Part shown: piece after piece, positions 11,111 through 25,389 of the stretch
Position numbering within the stretch: position 1 is the first letter of the stretch
How the letters are laid out: every line of letters begins with the position of its first letter
Source: Latrodectus hesperus
Lineage: Eukaryota; Arthropoda; Arachnida; Araneae; Theridiidae
Direction: 5' to 3'
DNA: 64,000 nt
Assembly (NCBI GenBank): GCA_037975125.1
Contig: CM075858.1
Location: 67,680,140 to 67,744,139 of the forward strand
Position numbers and translations under genes: made by a program
Notes under the pieces: model-generated
The model's input: the letters and a program-made list of their open reading frames with translations, nothing else
The model's database searches: none
Told to the model about the DNA's origin: nothing

Positions 11111-12826
11111 ACAACAAAAAATACACTGCATTTTGGCTTATTGTCGGACATCACAATGAAGGAAAACATTTAAAAATACACGTGCTTACAAAAACTCTCT
11201 CTCTCAATACCTATTCCAGCTTTCAAATATGGCTGAAGTTTATATGAAGAGGCTTTACTCTGAATAGTCTTAATACTAAAAGTTATTTGCAATTATTCTA
11301 TTTTTAAAACTTCCTTTACAAATCACACACTTTCTTCATATATAAATTCTTATTTTCCCAAAACATAGATATATTTTTATAAAAGTTAGTATTTAATGCG
11401 CACAGTAGTATTAGAAAAATCTTGAGCACAATATATTTTAAATATGTTAGGCAACAACAAATTACAATGTTTTCACTCGTGTATTTGTCTCTTAATTATA
11501 ATTTTAAATTAGCTTTTCTTTTTATGAGCTTCTGATTCCTTCACTAACATGTAAATAAATCATAAATAGTACTACAAATTTTGCAATTTGTTAATAAAAT
11601 AAAGTAAAATTTGCAATAATAATGTAATTTTTTGCAAAAAAATGTGTTGCCTGAAATTTTGTTTTATAAATATCAAACAATCGACAAAATTTCCCAAATA
11701 GACTTTTAATTAAAGTTCTAATTAGTAAGATAAATTTAAGAAATTAATCATGGTCATGAAATAATAAACATTACATTTTCTAAATAAATGACCTTAATTC
11801 GAATAGTACTTCCTAATATGTATTTAATAAAGTAATATTTCTTATATATTTGTAATAAAATAATGATTTTAAAAAATAGATATTTAAAAAAGCATTACAT
11901 TTTTCATTAAAATGCATTTTTACATCTCATGCAAATTCTAAACACAAGACCATTTATTCTAATAAATATCATTATTTGTAATATTTTATTGAAAGAATTA
12001 ACAAACATTTATGCCTAAAAAATGATTATTTTAATGCATGTTACAGAATGGAATTTAATTAATGATCATAATTAGAATGCAATTTAACGATCTGCATTAA
12101 AAAATAAACATTTTTAAATAAAATTCTAATCAAAAAGAATTATTTAGAAAATATAAAAAATTATGTGATATTTAGTTAATATACAATAAATTATATCATT
12201 TTACAACGAAAGAAAAATCAGGAATTTTCAACAACACAATAAAATAGAAATTCCGTTAATATATTTAATTATCTACATCTAAAAAAATAGAACAATAGAT
12301 GATTATGCAATTTTAATTTCGAAAGAAATATAGCTAAGCATTTTTATAACAACAGAAGCACTTAAATACAATTCTAATTTCGTCGAAAATTTGATAATTA
12401 AAATATTAATCAATTATGTTACCAAACTACTATAAAATATTTTAAATATTAATAAAAAGTAAGTAAAAAAAATATCGACACTGAATTAATACAAGTGAAT
12501 ATGATCATTCGTAAATTCAGCTTAGAATTTTTTAAATGTTCAGTCAAATTTATAAGAATTTATATATATCAAAGTTAGCTAACAACTTGCCTAATAAACA
12601 ATATGAAAAATATGCGTTACCTTATATTTGGTGATTAAATTTCAATAGAAATTCAACGAAAGGAAAAATTACTCTCAAAATATCACCAACTTCACCAAAC
12701 GAAAACAAGGGCAAATAAATGGCGAAATTAATTTCATTCATTTGTCACAGGAACAGAAGAAACTTTTATCCCGCCAATTCAATGCGCATGCCCATTAGCA
12801 AACGATTTTCTGGGGCTGAATTTTAC

Positions 12827-12917
12827 AGTAAAATTTACTGTAATCATTAGTGTTCCTATGACAGCTATTTAAATAACAGTGATTTTTACTGTATTTCTTC
12901 CGTTTTTTTTTACAGTG
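12827..12917. repeat. Right terminal and subterminal inverted-repeat region
   Basis: Carries TTTTACAGTAAAATTTACTG (12825-12844), TGATTTTTACTGTA near 12880, and the terminal TTTTTTTTTACAGTG. These are the inverted counterparts of the CTGTAAAATTTACAG motifs at the left end. Just inside, at 12620-12800, the minus strand has a lower-AT block with a GGCATGCGCA palindrome and a possible splice donor AAGGTAACG. It could be the 5' untranslated exon of the element's gene. Confidence 0.5.
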
Positions 12918-12919
12918 TA

Positions 12920-13249
12920 TATTTCATATGTGAAATTGGTATTTCGAATAAAAACAGGCAGATACGTTCATATATGTTGATTATAATTCATGCCATGAAA
13001 ATACTTTGCTTTTTAAAGTGATCATTCTCGAACAAATGTGAGATTATTTCAAATGTCACTTTTTCTCTACAGCAAAACATATCTATGTCATATTTCAAAT
13101 TGAATCGGGACCTTTTAGATATCAACAATTTGTCACCACGTGAATGACATCCAAAAAGACAATCAGCTGGCGTTAGATATTTTCATATCCACCTCACCTT
13201 TTCCTTCCGGGAGAATTTTTAATAGATAGTGGGCTGTATATATATTCAC
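12920..13249. other. Spacer right of the 4.35 kb element
   Basis: Mixed-composition DNA, with 13130-13200 less AT-rich. Nothing recognised. Confidence 0.4.
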
Positions 13250-14060
13250 ATGTCAAAAGGAGAAATCCCAAATACCCTACTGATGATCTCGCTCATCCTC
13301 TGGTTTTTTAATACCTTCAGCCGCTGTATCACTTTGTGGCGAGAAGACTTTCCCCAAAAATAAGCTTTACTGTCATCTCTTCAGTCCCTTATTGGTCTTT
13401 ATATTAGTTGCACATACACTCTCTCACGTGCTATAGTCAGTACCTCATCTCTTTAGCCATTCAGTGCTTGCTCTACAGGCTATCGCAACACAACATCAGT
13501 TTCTTCTTGTTTTATATGTGAAAGTTCTTTGCCATTATTTATTATATTTCCACTTGTTTTATCATATGATTCTTATTATATACAAATTAATTCTAATATA
13601 ATCATAATAGTCACAACACGATCATACACTACTGTTCACTTCCAGCAAGGGACGTCCGTTGTCTTAATTTTTCTGAATACTGGAATCATCCATGGGGTAT
13701 TTTAAGGAATATTTGCTCTCTTCTGGCAGGAATGTGACATTCATCAGATTTTAAAATAGTTTGGGTTCATATGTGTTATATATCCCTGAATTTCTGTTCT
13801 TTCCAAGTAAGAAAATGATCTTAGAATTTAAACTCATTCTGGGTTCATCATTGTTGAGCGCCACTGAACTGTTTTTCAACCTTTGTAAATAATCATGCTT
13901 GTGTTTGGAGACACCATTATCAGTCCATTGATTCAGCTTTCATCATGCATTTTTTTCCGCAATGTTGATCCGAAGAGCCATTTGTTCCGAATGTCGAATA
14001 ACATGTATAAATATCTCGAAGTAAATACAAATCAGTGATATGTTAATCGTCCCAATTACC
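13250..14060. other. Lower-AT block of unknown nature, possibly an old LTR element fragment
   Basis: The block contrasts with the AT-rich DNA to its right. Read on the minus strand, about 13250-13640 begins TGTATGATCG and has a TATA-like TAATATAAAG followed by more balanced sequence. That order resembles U3-R-U5 of a long terminal repeat. The minus-strand translation of 13640-13900 contains a fairly well-composed but interrupted peptide (LNNDEPRMSLNSKIIFLLGK). No primer-binding site, paired LTR or recognised protein was found, so a conserved non-coding block is an equal alternative. Confidence 0.2.
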
Positions 14061-15179
14061 AGTTGATCCTACGTGTTTGGCTAATTCTACGTACTTAAAA
14101 TTTTGAAATTTGTCAATAAATGAGAAAAACTTGATAAAGATATAGTTCATTGAATCCTAAATAAAATTTAAAAAATAATTTAATTTAAAACTATATACTC
14201 ATTTTTAACTTAAATACTGAAATATATGCATTAATAAATTTAAAAAATAAATTGTAAAATTTAAACGAACAATTATTCACAAACTATTTATGTTAATTTA
14301 ATTTTGTTATTCAATAAATATTTAAATTAATTTAAAAAATGCTTAGATTTTGGGGTATATTTATTACGCTTTTGGAAAAGCTTTCATTATGAATTAGAAT
14401 TTTTAAAACAGCTAATTACATAATAAATAGAAATAAAAGTAATATATTAAGAGACAAATACATTTTTCTTGATTGAAAACATTTGATTGAAGAGCTCTTA
14501 TTATTATGCTAATCTAACTCAGCATTATAAAACAATTTAAATAATTGAATTAATTATAAATTTTTATTTTACACTTTCTTTAAAGAAGTATAGAAATTTA
14601 AATAAATAAAAAGAGTGTTAAATTTTCTTACATATTATTCATTATTTCTTTGATATGAGAAAGATAAATTACAAACATACATTTTTTTTTTGAAATATAA
14701 AAATTTCTATTATGAAGATTTTCATTTATTCAAAGATTCTTTCTTTAAATTCAAAATAGCAAATGTTAAAGAGTCGCTTTTACTATTCTCAAAAACGCGA
14801 GGAAAATAAAGCAAAACACGATAAAATAAAATCAAAAAAGTTTCATCATTCCAGGACTTAACAATGTGCAGGTAAAGAACGATATTTAACAATGCAAATT
14901 CTTGAAAACTCTGTAACCTGGCCGACTATAGAATACATTAGAAAGTGAAATAGGTATGAACAATGATTGGGGGGCTCGAGGCCAAAATTGAGAGCAAAAA
15001 AAAAAAAAAAAGTAAAAGAAAGAATACTACAAGATCAAATTTTTGTTATCCCTAAGCCAACACTGTCAAAAGGAAGTGAAAACCAATTTTTTAAACTTTT
15101 GTAAAACCATATTTTTCACTGGTATCTGAAGCTAGCTTTTTTTAAAAAAAATAAAAAATGTAGATACACAAAGAACCGA
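14061..15179. other. AT-rich stretch, nothing recognised
   Basis: Highly AT-rich, with poly(A) and short A/T runs including a 14-base A run near 15000. No coding or repeat structure was identified. Confidence 0.5.
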
Positions 15180-15510
15180 TTGCTGGTGGTAAAATACGCT
15201 AGCGGCTACAACTTCGGGGGCGAGGTTATGAAAAAAAAGCAGAAAAGAATCCACCGGGACTATTGTAGTGCAACTCGCAGAGGGGGAAACTGTGACAACA
15301 TTTATCACCAAGCTCCCCCTACATACGTGGCTTTCCTGCCTCGCAGCATATTAAATGCAGATTTTGTTCCCGCTATGACTCAGTTTAAAGTCATCGATCT
15401 GCCATTGACGATGATCGTCGCCAAAGACAATGTTAAATGCCAAATCGCTAGCATTCCGCCATTTTTGACCACCAGTGTTAAAAAAATATTTTTTGCTTAT
15501 TGTTAAGAAT
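15180..15510. other. Low-AT island containing a 108-codon open frame
   Basis: An abrupt 300-base block of balanced composition. An open plus-strand frame at 15180-15506 has no methionine context, known motif or splice sites that I recognise. An AP-1-type TGACTCA occurs at 15376-15382. The frame is probably open because the block is GC-richer, not because it is translated. A conserved non-coding element or an orphan exon are the alternatives. Confidence 0.3.
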
Positions 15511-17880
15511 TCTGTGCTTTTATTCGAAAAGTTATCAAATATTAATTTGGAAAAAAAAAAAGAAATATGTAAACTATTTATTAATAACCTATTATTTTAT
15601 AGTAAGGTAACTATTGGTTATTAATGATTAACATTTTGATACTTGTCATAATTTTACTGTAAAAAAACATGTATTAGGACAAGATGAACAAAATCTAGCC
15701 TTTATGAAGTAAATTTGTGACAGAAAAATAAAATTATTCAAAATGAATCAAATCATTTACTTTACATATTTGAATATTTTTTGCTGTATACAGATATTTT
15801 GATTTTTTATATTTATTATTTTTTAAATCTTGTGGTGTAAATTTGTTCTTATATTGTGAAATGTCTTATTAATTAATGTCTTAACTTCATTTAATTTTGT
15901 TAGAACTGCATTTTCTCATACTTAACTTTTAATTCTTACAACGTAATAGTGTAAAAAATGATTTAAATTAATTTGTTATTAATTTACACATTACAATACA
16001 TATATACATAGTATAGCAATTTATACATTACAGTGCATATAATAAATAGTATTTAAAATAATACTGATATTAATCATGATTTAAAAGTATTCATGTTTAT
16101 TTTACTATTAAGTTTTATAAGTTTTAAAAGTTTAAGACTGTTGATTTATAATAAAAAAGATAAAGAAACTTTTTTCTTTTACCTTTAACGACTTAACTTT
16201 CTTATTAATGCGAAGTCTTTTCTTAATATTTGTACTGAAGTAATAATAAGTTATAATGCGTATAATATTAAAAACTATTTCGGATTTTTGTTTGCATTGT
16301 TTGTCTTTGAATTTTAATTCATAATTTTTCACACACATGAAAAGATAAGAAAATAAAACTGAAATCAATACGTCTCATTTTGTCGTGAGAACATATATAT
16401 AACTGTAATATAAAACAATATTATGTTTTGCAATAAATAAAAATCACATTTCCATTGCAAATTTTCTCATAAAAATGTTTAAAAAGAAAGCTTGATATTA
16501 ATATATGAAAGAATATATAAATATAATTAAACTAAACTTTAATTATTCCATTTATATATAATTAAATTTAATTTCTTAACGAATTATTCCAAAAACAATC
16601 GATTAATAAAAAGGTATTTTTATTTCCTTCAATTTAAATAAGTTCGTAGTCTTGACATATATTATGTATCCTAATTGAATAAAATAGTAATTTTTCAATC
16701 AATATTATGTTTATTACTAACTATTAGTAAAATTAATTCTAAATTTAATATTTATATAAAAAATTAATTTAAGATATAAGTATGATCAATTAAATGTGCA
16801 CGGAAAATATTGCAAATCAATATCGTTTAAAATAAAGGTGATAAACGGTATTGAAAATTGAGATGCAATCTGAAATTGATTAAAAAAGGGCAAAATTTAA
16901 AGAATATCAAAATAATTTCAATTAAAACGCAAAAATGATTTTTATTGTGTAATTTGTCATTATTTCCTCAAATTACTTGTAATAATTAGTCAGCTTATTA
17001 TTGATTATACCAAATAATTACCATATTAACAAATTTGCTTTGAGCGAATAAAAAGTTAAAATTATTTGTATAAGTGTTATCTGTATTCTGAAATATACTT
17101 TGAAAATATTTACAGAAAATAAGCTTAAGCAAATTTGATACTTTGGCATTAACAACGCCAAGCTTATCTAATAATAGTTTCAATTGACCTTTAACTAATA
17201 TATTTGGAATTTAAAAAGCGATTGCATTTTGCGATCAATATAAACATGAGAAATTAGTCATTTTAAAGTAAAAAATATTTTTCGCATGAAAAATTATATA
17301 GATATCTTTATACTTATAGTTATTCAATATATTTAGTATATGCACACACATACACACACTTTTAAAAAGTATATTTACATTTCTCATACGAAATTAGTTC
17401 ATAAATATTTATAATTTCAGTTTAAGTTCTAAATATCTTTTTGATGTTACTGAATAACATTTTTTCCATATAAGGGAAGGTTTTGTTTCATGTAGAACAC
17501 TTCCCTATTTACAATTTTATTCTAAATACAATTTTTACATTATATTTAAAACATGTAATTACTAAATTGTTTAGGAATTTGATTCAATTAGACTTTATTA
17601 ATTAATTGTTCAATGAATCAATAACGTCAAATAGAGTCATTAAAAAATATTTATGTTTTATAAAATATATATTTTTAAGGAACTTGTTCAAATAATTATT
17701 AAATACTTTTTATTGAAGTATATCATTTTTTAAAACACTTTATTATATTTTTTATTCATGTTTTAATTTGAAATATTTTGAATTTACATAAACTGAGATT
17801 ACAATTACTTTTTTCTCATATCAATCCCTATAAATTCATTAGTCACTTTCAGTTAGGTTTGTCGATTAATGGTCAAGTTT
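15511..17880. other. AT-rich stretch, nothing recognised
   Basis: About 2.4 kb of strongly AT-rich DNA. Open frames (for example minus 16132-16368 and 16998-17183) are Lys/Asn/Ile-rich and lack family motifs. Confidence 0.5.
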
Positions 17881-18005
17881 TGCTCTTGAGACAGGTACCT
17901 ACAGTTTAAAGGGGATTCTGAAACATTACTTACACCCAAGGCCGAGGTGAGAATCGAACCCACGAAGTATTTAACAGAACACTGGAGGTTGGAAGGTTCA
18001 GCTAT
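17858..18005 (-). repeat. tRNA-derived short repeat, family A, copy 1
   Basis: On the minus strand a B box (GGGTTCGATTCTCACC, around 17945-17962) is followed by CTTGGGTGTAAGTAATG and then CCTTTAAACTGTAGGTACC. This layout recurs at 18238, 19558, 36375 (plus) and 42720. It is typical of a tRNA-head SINE. The tRNA cloverleaf is not intact. Confidence 0.6.
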
Positions 18006-18237
18006 TATTTCTGCTGATCAAATCTGGACAGAGATCTTTGGTATGCCAACGTTGCTTAGCAATCAATTCAATGATATCAGGTTAAATATTGTAAGTCACG
18101 ATTTTTCTTAAACATCTGATACATTATAAGTCAAAATTTGGTATTCTTCCTAAGCCGTCAAATCTTACATGTTATTCTACTGTTTAAAATACAAAGATTA
18201 ATGATTTAATTTTTTTTAATTACAACTGTCTTTTCTT

Positions 18238-18335
18238 GCACTAGAGGGCTAATTAAAGTAAGATTTACAGTTTAAAGGGGGTTCTGAGCCATTACAAATA
18301 TCTATGGCTGAGAAAGATTCTAGCTTGAACAGAAG
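18238..18335 (-). repeat. Short repeat, family A, copy 2 (fragment)
   Basis: Shares GAGGGCTAATTAAAG, ACAGTTTAAAGGGGGTTCTG and the following CCATTACAAATATCTATGGC with the other family A copies, in minus orientation. The B-box end is eroded. Confidence 0.5.
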
Positions 18336-18687
18336 GTAGAAGCATTAGTAATATTTCAGTCCACCCTGCGAATACTAAAAGAAATTCCATGCTTAAATAT
18401 TCAATAATAAAGTTAAAAATTTCAATAGAAAATTAATTTGGAGCTTGAATTCAGTTTACAAATTCAAATAATATCTTTGATGCAAATGATAAATAATTTC
18501 CCATTTGTGTCTGATAATTTAAGGTTTACTGGTATGATTTATTTGAATAGCTTTATAAATTCATAAAGTTCTTGATAAACATATATAAAATTCATAAGCT
18601 ATTCATTCATAAGCTATTCACAACAGCGTTCAGAAGCTCCCCAAGAATTAAGATAATATTAAGATGTGTTCAAGATGAATATAATTT

Positions 18688-19557
<870 letters not shown>

Positions 19558-19690
19558 AAGGGCTAATTTGATTGAGACTTACTGATTTAAAGAAGATTTC
19601 AAATTATTATCCCAGCTTAAGGTGGGATCCGAACTCACAATTTAATGAGCCAAAGCACATCGGTGCTAACCATGGCTTATTAGTAGGACA
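19558..19690 (-). repeat. tRNA-derived short repeat, family A, copy 3
   Basis: On the minus strand an A-box-like CCATGGTTAGCACCG is followed by the B box GAGTTCGGATCCCACC, then CTTAAGCTGGGATAATAA and the family tail ending AAATTAGCCCTTATGTG. This is the best tRNA-like head in family A. Confidence 0.6.
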
Positions 19691-20005
19691 ACGTTCTTTG
19701 GAGTATAAGATCTTGGTGTAGATCCCATCCACTGTTTAACAATGGAAGATGGATGTTGCGCTTCTGCTTTAAGCATACACGTTTATGGGCGTGATCGTTG
19801 GGGAGTTTTCCAGGTTTCCTCCTTTCAGACACTTGAATGTGGTCTTCTATCTATGTAAAATTCTTCCAGAGGATAATATGTGGTGGATTTTGAAAATGCC
19901 TTACAACTGCCTTCTGCCGTTAGGCTATCCACTAAGTGTTTAGAAAATATATTGAATCGAAGGTCAAAGTGCTGACCATTCTGCTACCAACACGGCATCA
20001 TAAAA
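19691..20005 (-). repeat. tRNA-derived short repeat, family B, copy 2 (most complete)
   Basis: The minus strand starts at about 20000 with GTTGGTAGCAGAATGGTCAG (A-box-like), then ACCTTCGATTCA (B-box-like). A body shared with 7775-8012, 36780-36995 and 50210-50375 follows. The plus-strand sequence GGGGAGTTTTCCAGGTTTCC and GTAAAATTCTTCCAGAGG are the most conserved body segments. It abuts a family A copy in the same orientation. Confidence 0.6.
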
Positions 20006-20429
20006 TTTGGATAACTGTATCATTTTATCAGCATTTAACAATTTCATAGATGAATTTGAAATATAAATGCAAAAGCTTCGCAATCATGTGTTGATAAGTT
20101 AACATTTCATTGAATTAAGGTTAATTTATTTTCCTTAAATAATATAAAATAGATTTAGAGTATATTTGATGCAATTAAATTATATATATTTAACTTGGAA
20201 CTCTATTTGTATTTATTTTTATTAATTCGAAGTTCATTTTTTCCAATAAAACAAATTGATTTAGAAAAAAAATTTGAAAATTTTGTATATTATTAAATCC
20301 TACACCAATACATTTTACTTTAAAGTCAGAATTGCAGATTACAGTATTTTTCTGTAATACATCGCGTTTTATTGATGGAAATTTTTAAATCAATTTTTTT
20401 CCTAAAAAATATGTACCTTTATAAAGTTT
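20006..20429. other. AT-rich spacer, nothing recognised
   Basis: AT-rich sequence between the repeats and a lower-AT island. No features seen. Confidence 0.45.
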
Positions 20430-20760
20430 TCTCTCGCGTTTATCCATTTACGGTTTCTTTCGTCTTCATCCATCTCAGTTTCTCTGTGAGAGATGATACC
20501 AGCAAATAGTGTCACAAATATGGCGAAAGCTCTGTATTGAAAAGTATTCCACCAAAAGATTGTGAATTTTTCTCAAAATTTCTGCTATCCTTCACAATAT
20601 TTTACACATTTATCAAGCGCCAAATGGCGAGATTTATAAAGCGTGAAGAGGAAAAATGTCCAGTTTATGCCCGACAGAAGACAAATTGAAAACGCACTTC
20701 CTGTCGTAGTTTTTCAGCCAACGTTCCCTTACGCATGTAATACATCATTTCTAAACACTA
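20430..20760. other. Lower-AT island, candidate non-coding element
   Basis: A block of more balanced composition with CTCGCGTTTATCC, a TCTCTGTGAGAGA inverted motif (20481-20493) and AAATGGCGAGA. No open frame or splice-site pair suggests an exon. Candidate regulatory or conserved non-coding DNA, on composition only. Confidence 0.3.
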
Positions 20761-21083
20761 TTAAATTTGACTAAGGAAAATGTGGAAGTGAGAATTTTCT
20801 CGCAAAGCTGGCGTTCGATATATATACTCATGATTTTACATCAATTTTTGAATAATCTCCGAAATCCACTTCCATTTATATTTTCGCTCCTCTATTCTTC
20901 TTTTTCGTATTCGGTTTTCTTCTTCTTTCAACGTCAATGTAGACATGTAAAGTAGCCTTAAGCCGAAAATCTAATAAAAGAATTAATTTTTATTTTACGA
21001 TATTATATTTTGAATATAAAAACACTGAAAGCATTAGGACAAATGACAATTGCAATTTTCACAGAGGAAATGTAGCCAATTAT
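20761..21083. other. Spacer, nothing recognised
   Basis: Mixed AT-rich DNA with pyrimidine-rich stretches (20880-20930). The short Ser/Phe-rich open frame at 20767-20955 is not convincing. Confidence 0.4.
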
Positions 21084-22019
<936 letters not shown>

Positions 22020-22240
22020 AATATCTAGTTCGTCCCGTTAGCATTGACCGTTTCCTTGTAACATAGATAGGTCTTGTGCACCCGCTTCATCTGACATAAG
22101 CCCGCAGCACTTAACTGAAAGAGAATGCCGCGTGGCACAGAATTATAACCGCAGTGTTTTTCTAAACCGGGCGGAAAATGGACTTTCGTCATCATATTCT
22201 CCGTGTGACGGCGCATCGGAGTTCACTCACCTTTATTCAA
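22020..22240. other. Low-AT island, candidate non-coding element
   Basis: Abrupt balanced-composition block with CCGCGTGGCAC, AACCGGGCGGAAAATGG and TGACGGCGCATCGG. On the minus strand it contains AAGGTGAGT, an ideal splice donor, at about 22225-22233. The sequence before that donor is AT-rich and shows no open exon, so the match is probably fortuitous. Confidence 0.3.
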
Positions 22241-23284
22241 TCCTTATTTCTATTCATTTAAATGCATTTTTATTATTTTATAAAGTTTTAAGCAAAATTT
22301 ATCAACCATTTACAGAGATTCAATTATATATTAGACTGTTTCTTTTTATGCAGTATGAAAAAAACTATTGATGAATATTGATTTAATATAGACTTATATA
22401 CATTTCAGTTATAAAATATATGTCAATATTCTTTTAAATCTTCATTTTATTCTGTTTTAGCTTTTTCTAAAGACAAACAAAATAATAAAAATAAATTTTA
22501 TTAGTTAGATTATGTATATATATACATTAATACATATTAAATATATATTTGTCTAACATTAAAGTTTTTTACTTTTTTTACATTAAAGTTTTTTACATTA
22601 AAGTTTTGTCTAACATAAACTTTTTATTTAATTAAACATTAAAATCGGATGTGTATATTTCATTTTGTAAGACATTTACATTAACTTTCTCAATATAAAA
22701 TTTTATTCTATATCTTTAAGATGCAATACATTCTGCTAAACTACCTTTTATCCAATCAATCCAAATCTAAATAAAATTATCAGAAATTTTAATTTACTGT
22801 TATAAATTTACTTTTGTTTCGTATTTATTTTAATTTTGTAATCTCTTTCGAATTTAATTTTATTTCTTCGATTTAAAATTATTAATCTTAGTGTTTTATA
22901 GTATTATTTTGTTCAATTTCAAGCTTCAAAAATTTGTGTTCAAATTTGCTTGTATTCCAAAATCTATTTGTATTGGATGTTCTTGTTCTTTTTATTTGCT
23001 TTAAAATCCTATATTCATGTCTTACTTGTATTTTTATTATTATTTTTATTTTTATTATCTATTTATTGTTAGGAATTTTCGTCTTTTCTTAGAAGAAAAA
23101 ATACTACACGTGAATATACGGTGACTTTCTTTGATCGCCAATGAAATCTTGGCATAAAAATGGTGTTATAAACCAGAAATAAAAAACATTTTTTTTGAAA
23201 TGTTTGTTAATGTGTTATTAGTGTAGAATATCTTCAGCACTGGTTTCCATATTTATCTATTAGTATGCTTGAAATTAAATTCAG

Positions 23285-23379
<95 letters not shown>

Positions 23380-24469
23380 ACCGGAACATATAGTTTTTGC
23401 AAACGTCAACAGCGATATTCTAGCTATTTTATTATTATGGATTTGAAGCAGATCCAATCAAAGACTGTCGTAATGAGATTATGCATTTTAAGTGCATAAA
23501 ACATTCTCAGTATTCAATATGCAGAAATAAACAAATAAAAAAGATTTCAATATGCAGAAATAAGCAGCAGGATAATGGACTCCATAAATACAAAACAATC
23601 AAGCAATCAAAACATTTTTGAGTTATAAAATTTTAAATTAAACAAAATGACTCATGGGAGACAAGTTTTCGCAATTGTCTAGTTTAAAGAATATTTACAA
23701 ATTAGTAAAATTCATGACTATTTTGTTTACAACTTCGTTCACTATATACAAGTATGCACTCAATTTATCAATTTATGATCATTTTGAATCAATTGATAAA
23801 TAATTAAAATGAACAATTTATGATTTGTATAATATATAAATTACATTGTAAGTGAGTAATACATAAATTAGCAAATTAAATCTATTCCCCAATTAGAAAT
23901 GATCTGTTCACTTTGCACGTGAATATTCACCGGAGTTCAGAATTTTTTTAAATTGTAAGTCCCGGTTAAATTATCCTTCACCTGCAAAACAGAAATCAAA
24001 TCGAATATGGATTACATCCAATGATATTTGGCAATTATTTATAACTTTCTTATGATAAATGTATTATTTGATCAAAAACAGGAATAAAGCTAAATAAAAA
24101 GCAATCGGACAAACTTAGTAAAAAAGTTGAAGAAACAATCCTTTTCTTCTACTCATATGGTTAATTAAACAAATCACCAAGGTTTTGAATTTTGTAAAAA
24201 ATTATCAACATATCATCCCAAAACATTTTTATTTTAAAACTAAACAAAAAATTAACTATAAATTACTATTGTTTCTATGGTGTTATTTGTGAACAACAGT
24301 AAGTAATAAATAATTTAAAATAACTATTTAGATGATTGAAATTTTTCAAAAGCAAAAACTTTATAAATTGAAAGTTTGAATTTGCTTTGTTGAGGTATGA
24401 AAGCATAATTTAGCGATGCATCTCTAAAATCGATCATAATTATCTCCCAAGTTGCTAAAATAGCATTCG
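22241..24469. other. AT-rich stretch with one TA array
   Basis: Strongly AT-rich. Around 22545-22620 TAACATTAAAGTTTT-type phrases are repeated locally, a small slippage duplication. Apart from the TA array listed separately, no gene or transposon was seen. Confidence 0.5.
23287..23376. repeat. (TA)n microsatellite, 90 bp
   Basis: Forty-five uninterrupted TA units. Confidence 0.98.
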
Positions 24470-24700
24470 CCTGACGTTTTCCCTTTTTTGCATAAGTGCT
24501 TCCGCTGAAGCATCTCACGACAGGGATTCATTAGACGAGATGAAATCGTGCTGCCAGGAATGGGTTCAGGGATTTTAATTGCTTATGCGGCCGGATATCC
24601 ACGAATCTACATGACGAACCAATCACGGCCGTTTCCGATTCTCCCTGTCACTTGCCGAAAGGCAATGTTTTCATTCTTCCCAGGATTTGATTGGATTTTT
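24470..24700. other. Low-AT island with CCAAT and homeodomain-like sites
   Basis: Balanced-composition block with TTTTAATTGC, GCGGCCGGATATCC, ACCAATCACGG and TTTCCGATTCTCC, followed by inverse CCAAT motifs (GATTGGAT at about 24690, ATTGGTT at 24724). No open reading frame of note. Composition and motif spacing suggest an enhancer or conserved non-coding element. Unproven. Confidence 0.3.
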
Positions 24701-25389
24701 TATTAGCTTGAATTAGATGATCATTGGTTAATTATTACATCGGAAATGGTACAAAACATTTATAGGATTTTCTACCTATTTTAAAAGTGTTGCAAGAAAT
24801 GAATTTTAAGTTTCATCAAGTGTTTATTAAACTATTTGCTTCGTACTATGCAATTGCGTGATCATGATCAAATCATCAAGGCTAAGAATGTAAAGCTACA
24901 AAATATATTTAGAATTTAGATGAACTTTTCTAAAATGAAACTGAATATTTATGATCATAAATAGCCCATTCAATGAATTTTCCTAAAATGAAACTAATAC
25001 TTGTTTTAGTTATCTTTCTTAATAAATATAATTAAATTTATGATGAAAAAATATTTAAAAAAATAATATTAAAAAAGACTTTTAATCAATTCAATCAAAA
25101 AAGATGTATTCAATAAAATTGTTTAAAATATTTTTAATATTCAATGAAATTGAAATTTTTGGTGCCCATTACTTTTCCAAGTGGTAATTTCTGCCAACAA
25201 TAAAGCCAACAAATGCAGTCAATCATTTAATCATTTTAAGCTGTGAATAAGTAATGAGGTCAACACATGATATGACACCAACCTTTCCAAGCCATCCTTT
25301 CAAAGAGAAAGGGGGAATAAGTTTCTGAACACTCATTTGTGCCGACTAAAACCAGTAATCTCACAAGCTCTGTTGAGTGAGTTCAGCAT
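24701..25389. other. AT-rich spacer, nothing recognised
   Basis: AT-rich up to about 25150, then gradually more balanced toward the short repeat at 25390. Nothing specific recognised. Confidence 0.4.

Larger units (their letters stand above)
8567..12917 (-). mobile_element. 4.35 kb DNA element with CACT...AGTG terminal inverted repeats (unassigned superfamily)
   Basis: The left end reads CACTCTAAAAAAAAGCAC (8567). The right end read inward (12917 leftward) is CACTGTAAAAAAAAAC, one mismatch in the first 14 bases. Both ends are flanked by TA (8565-8566 and 12918-12919), consistent with a 2 bp TA duplication. Inside both ends are many CTGTAAA...TTTACAG palindromes: at 8584-8595, 8633-8650 and the 8681-8800 array on the left, and at 12827-12843 on the right. 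Such subterminal palindromes are typical transposase-binding regions. Gene-like pieces on the minus strand lie in between. CACTA-type, Kolobok-like or another TIR superfamily are possible. The short duplication and lack of a recognised catalytic domain leave it unassigned. Confidence 0.6.

Noticed and set aside
22020..22240. Splice donor AAGGTGAGT on the minus strand suggesting a host exon
   Set aside because: Sequence upstream of the donor on that strand is AT-rich with no open exon or acceptor.
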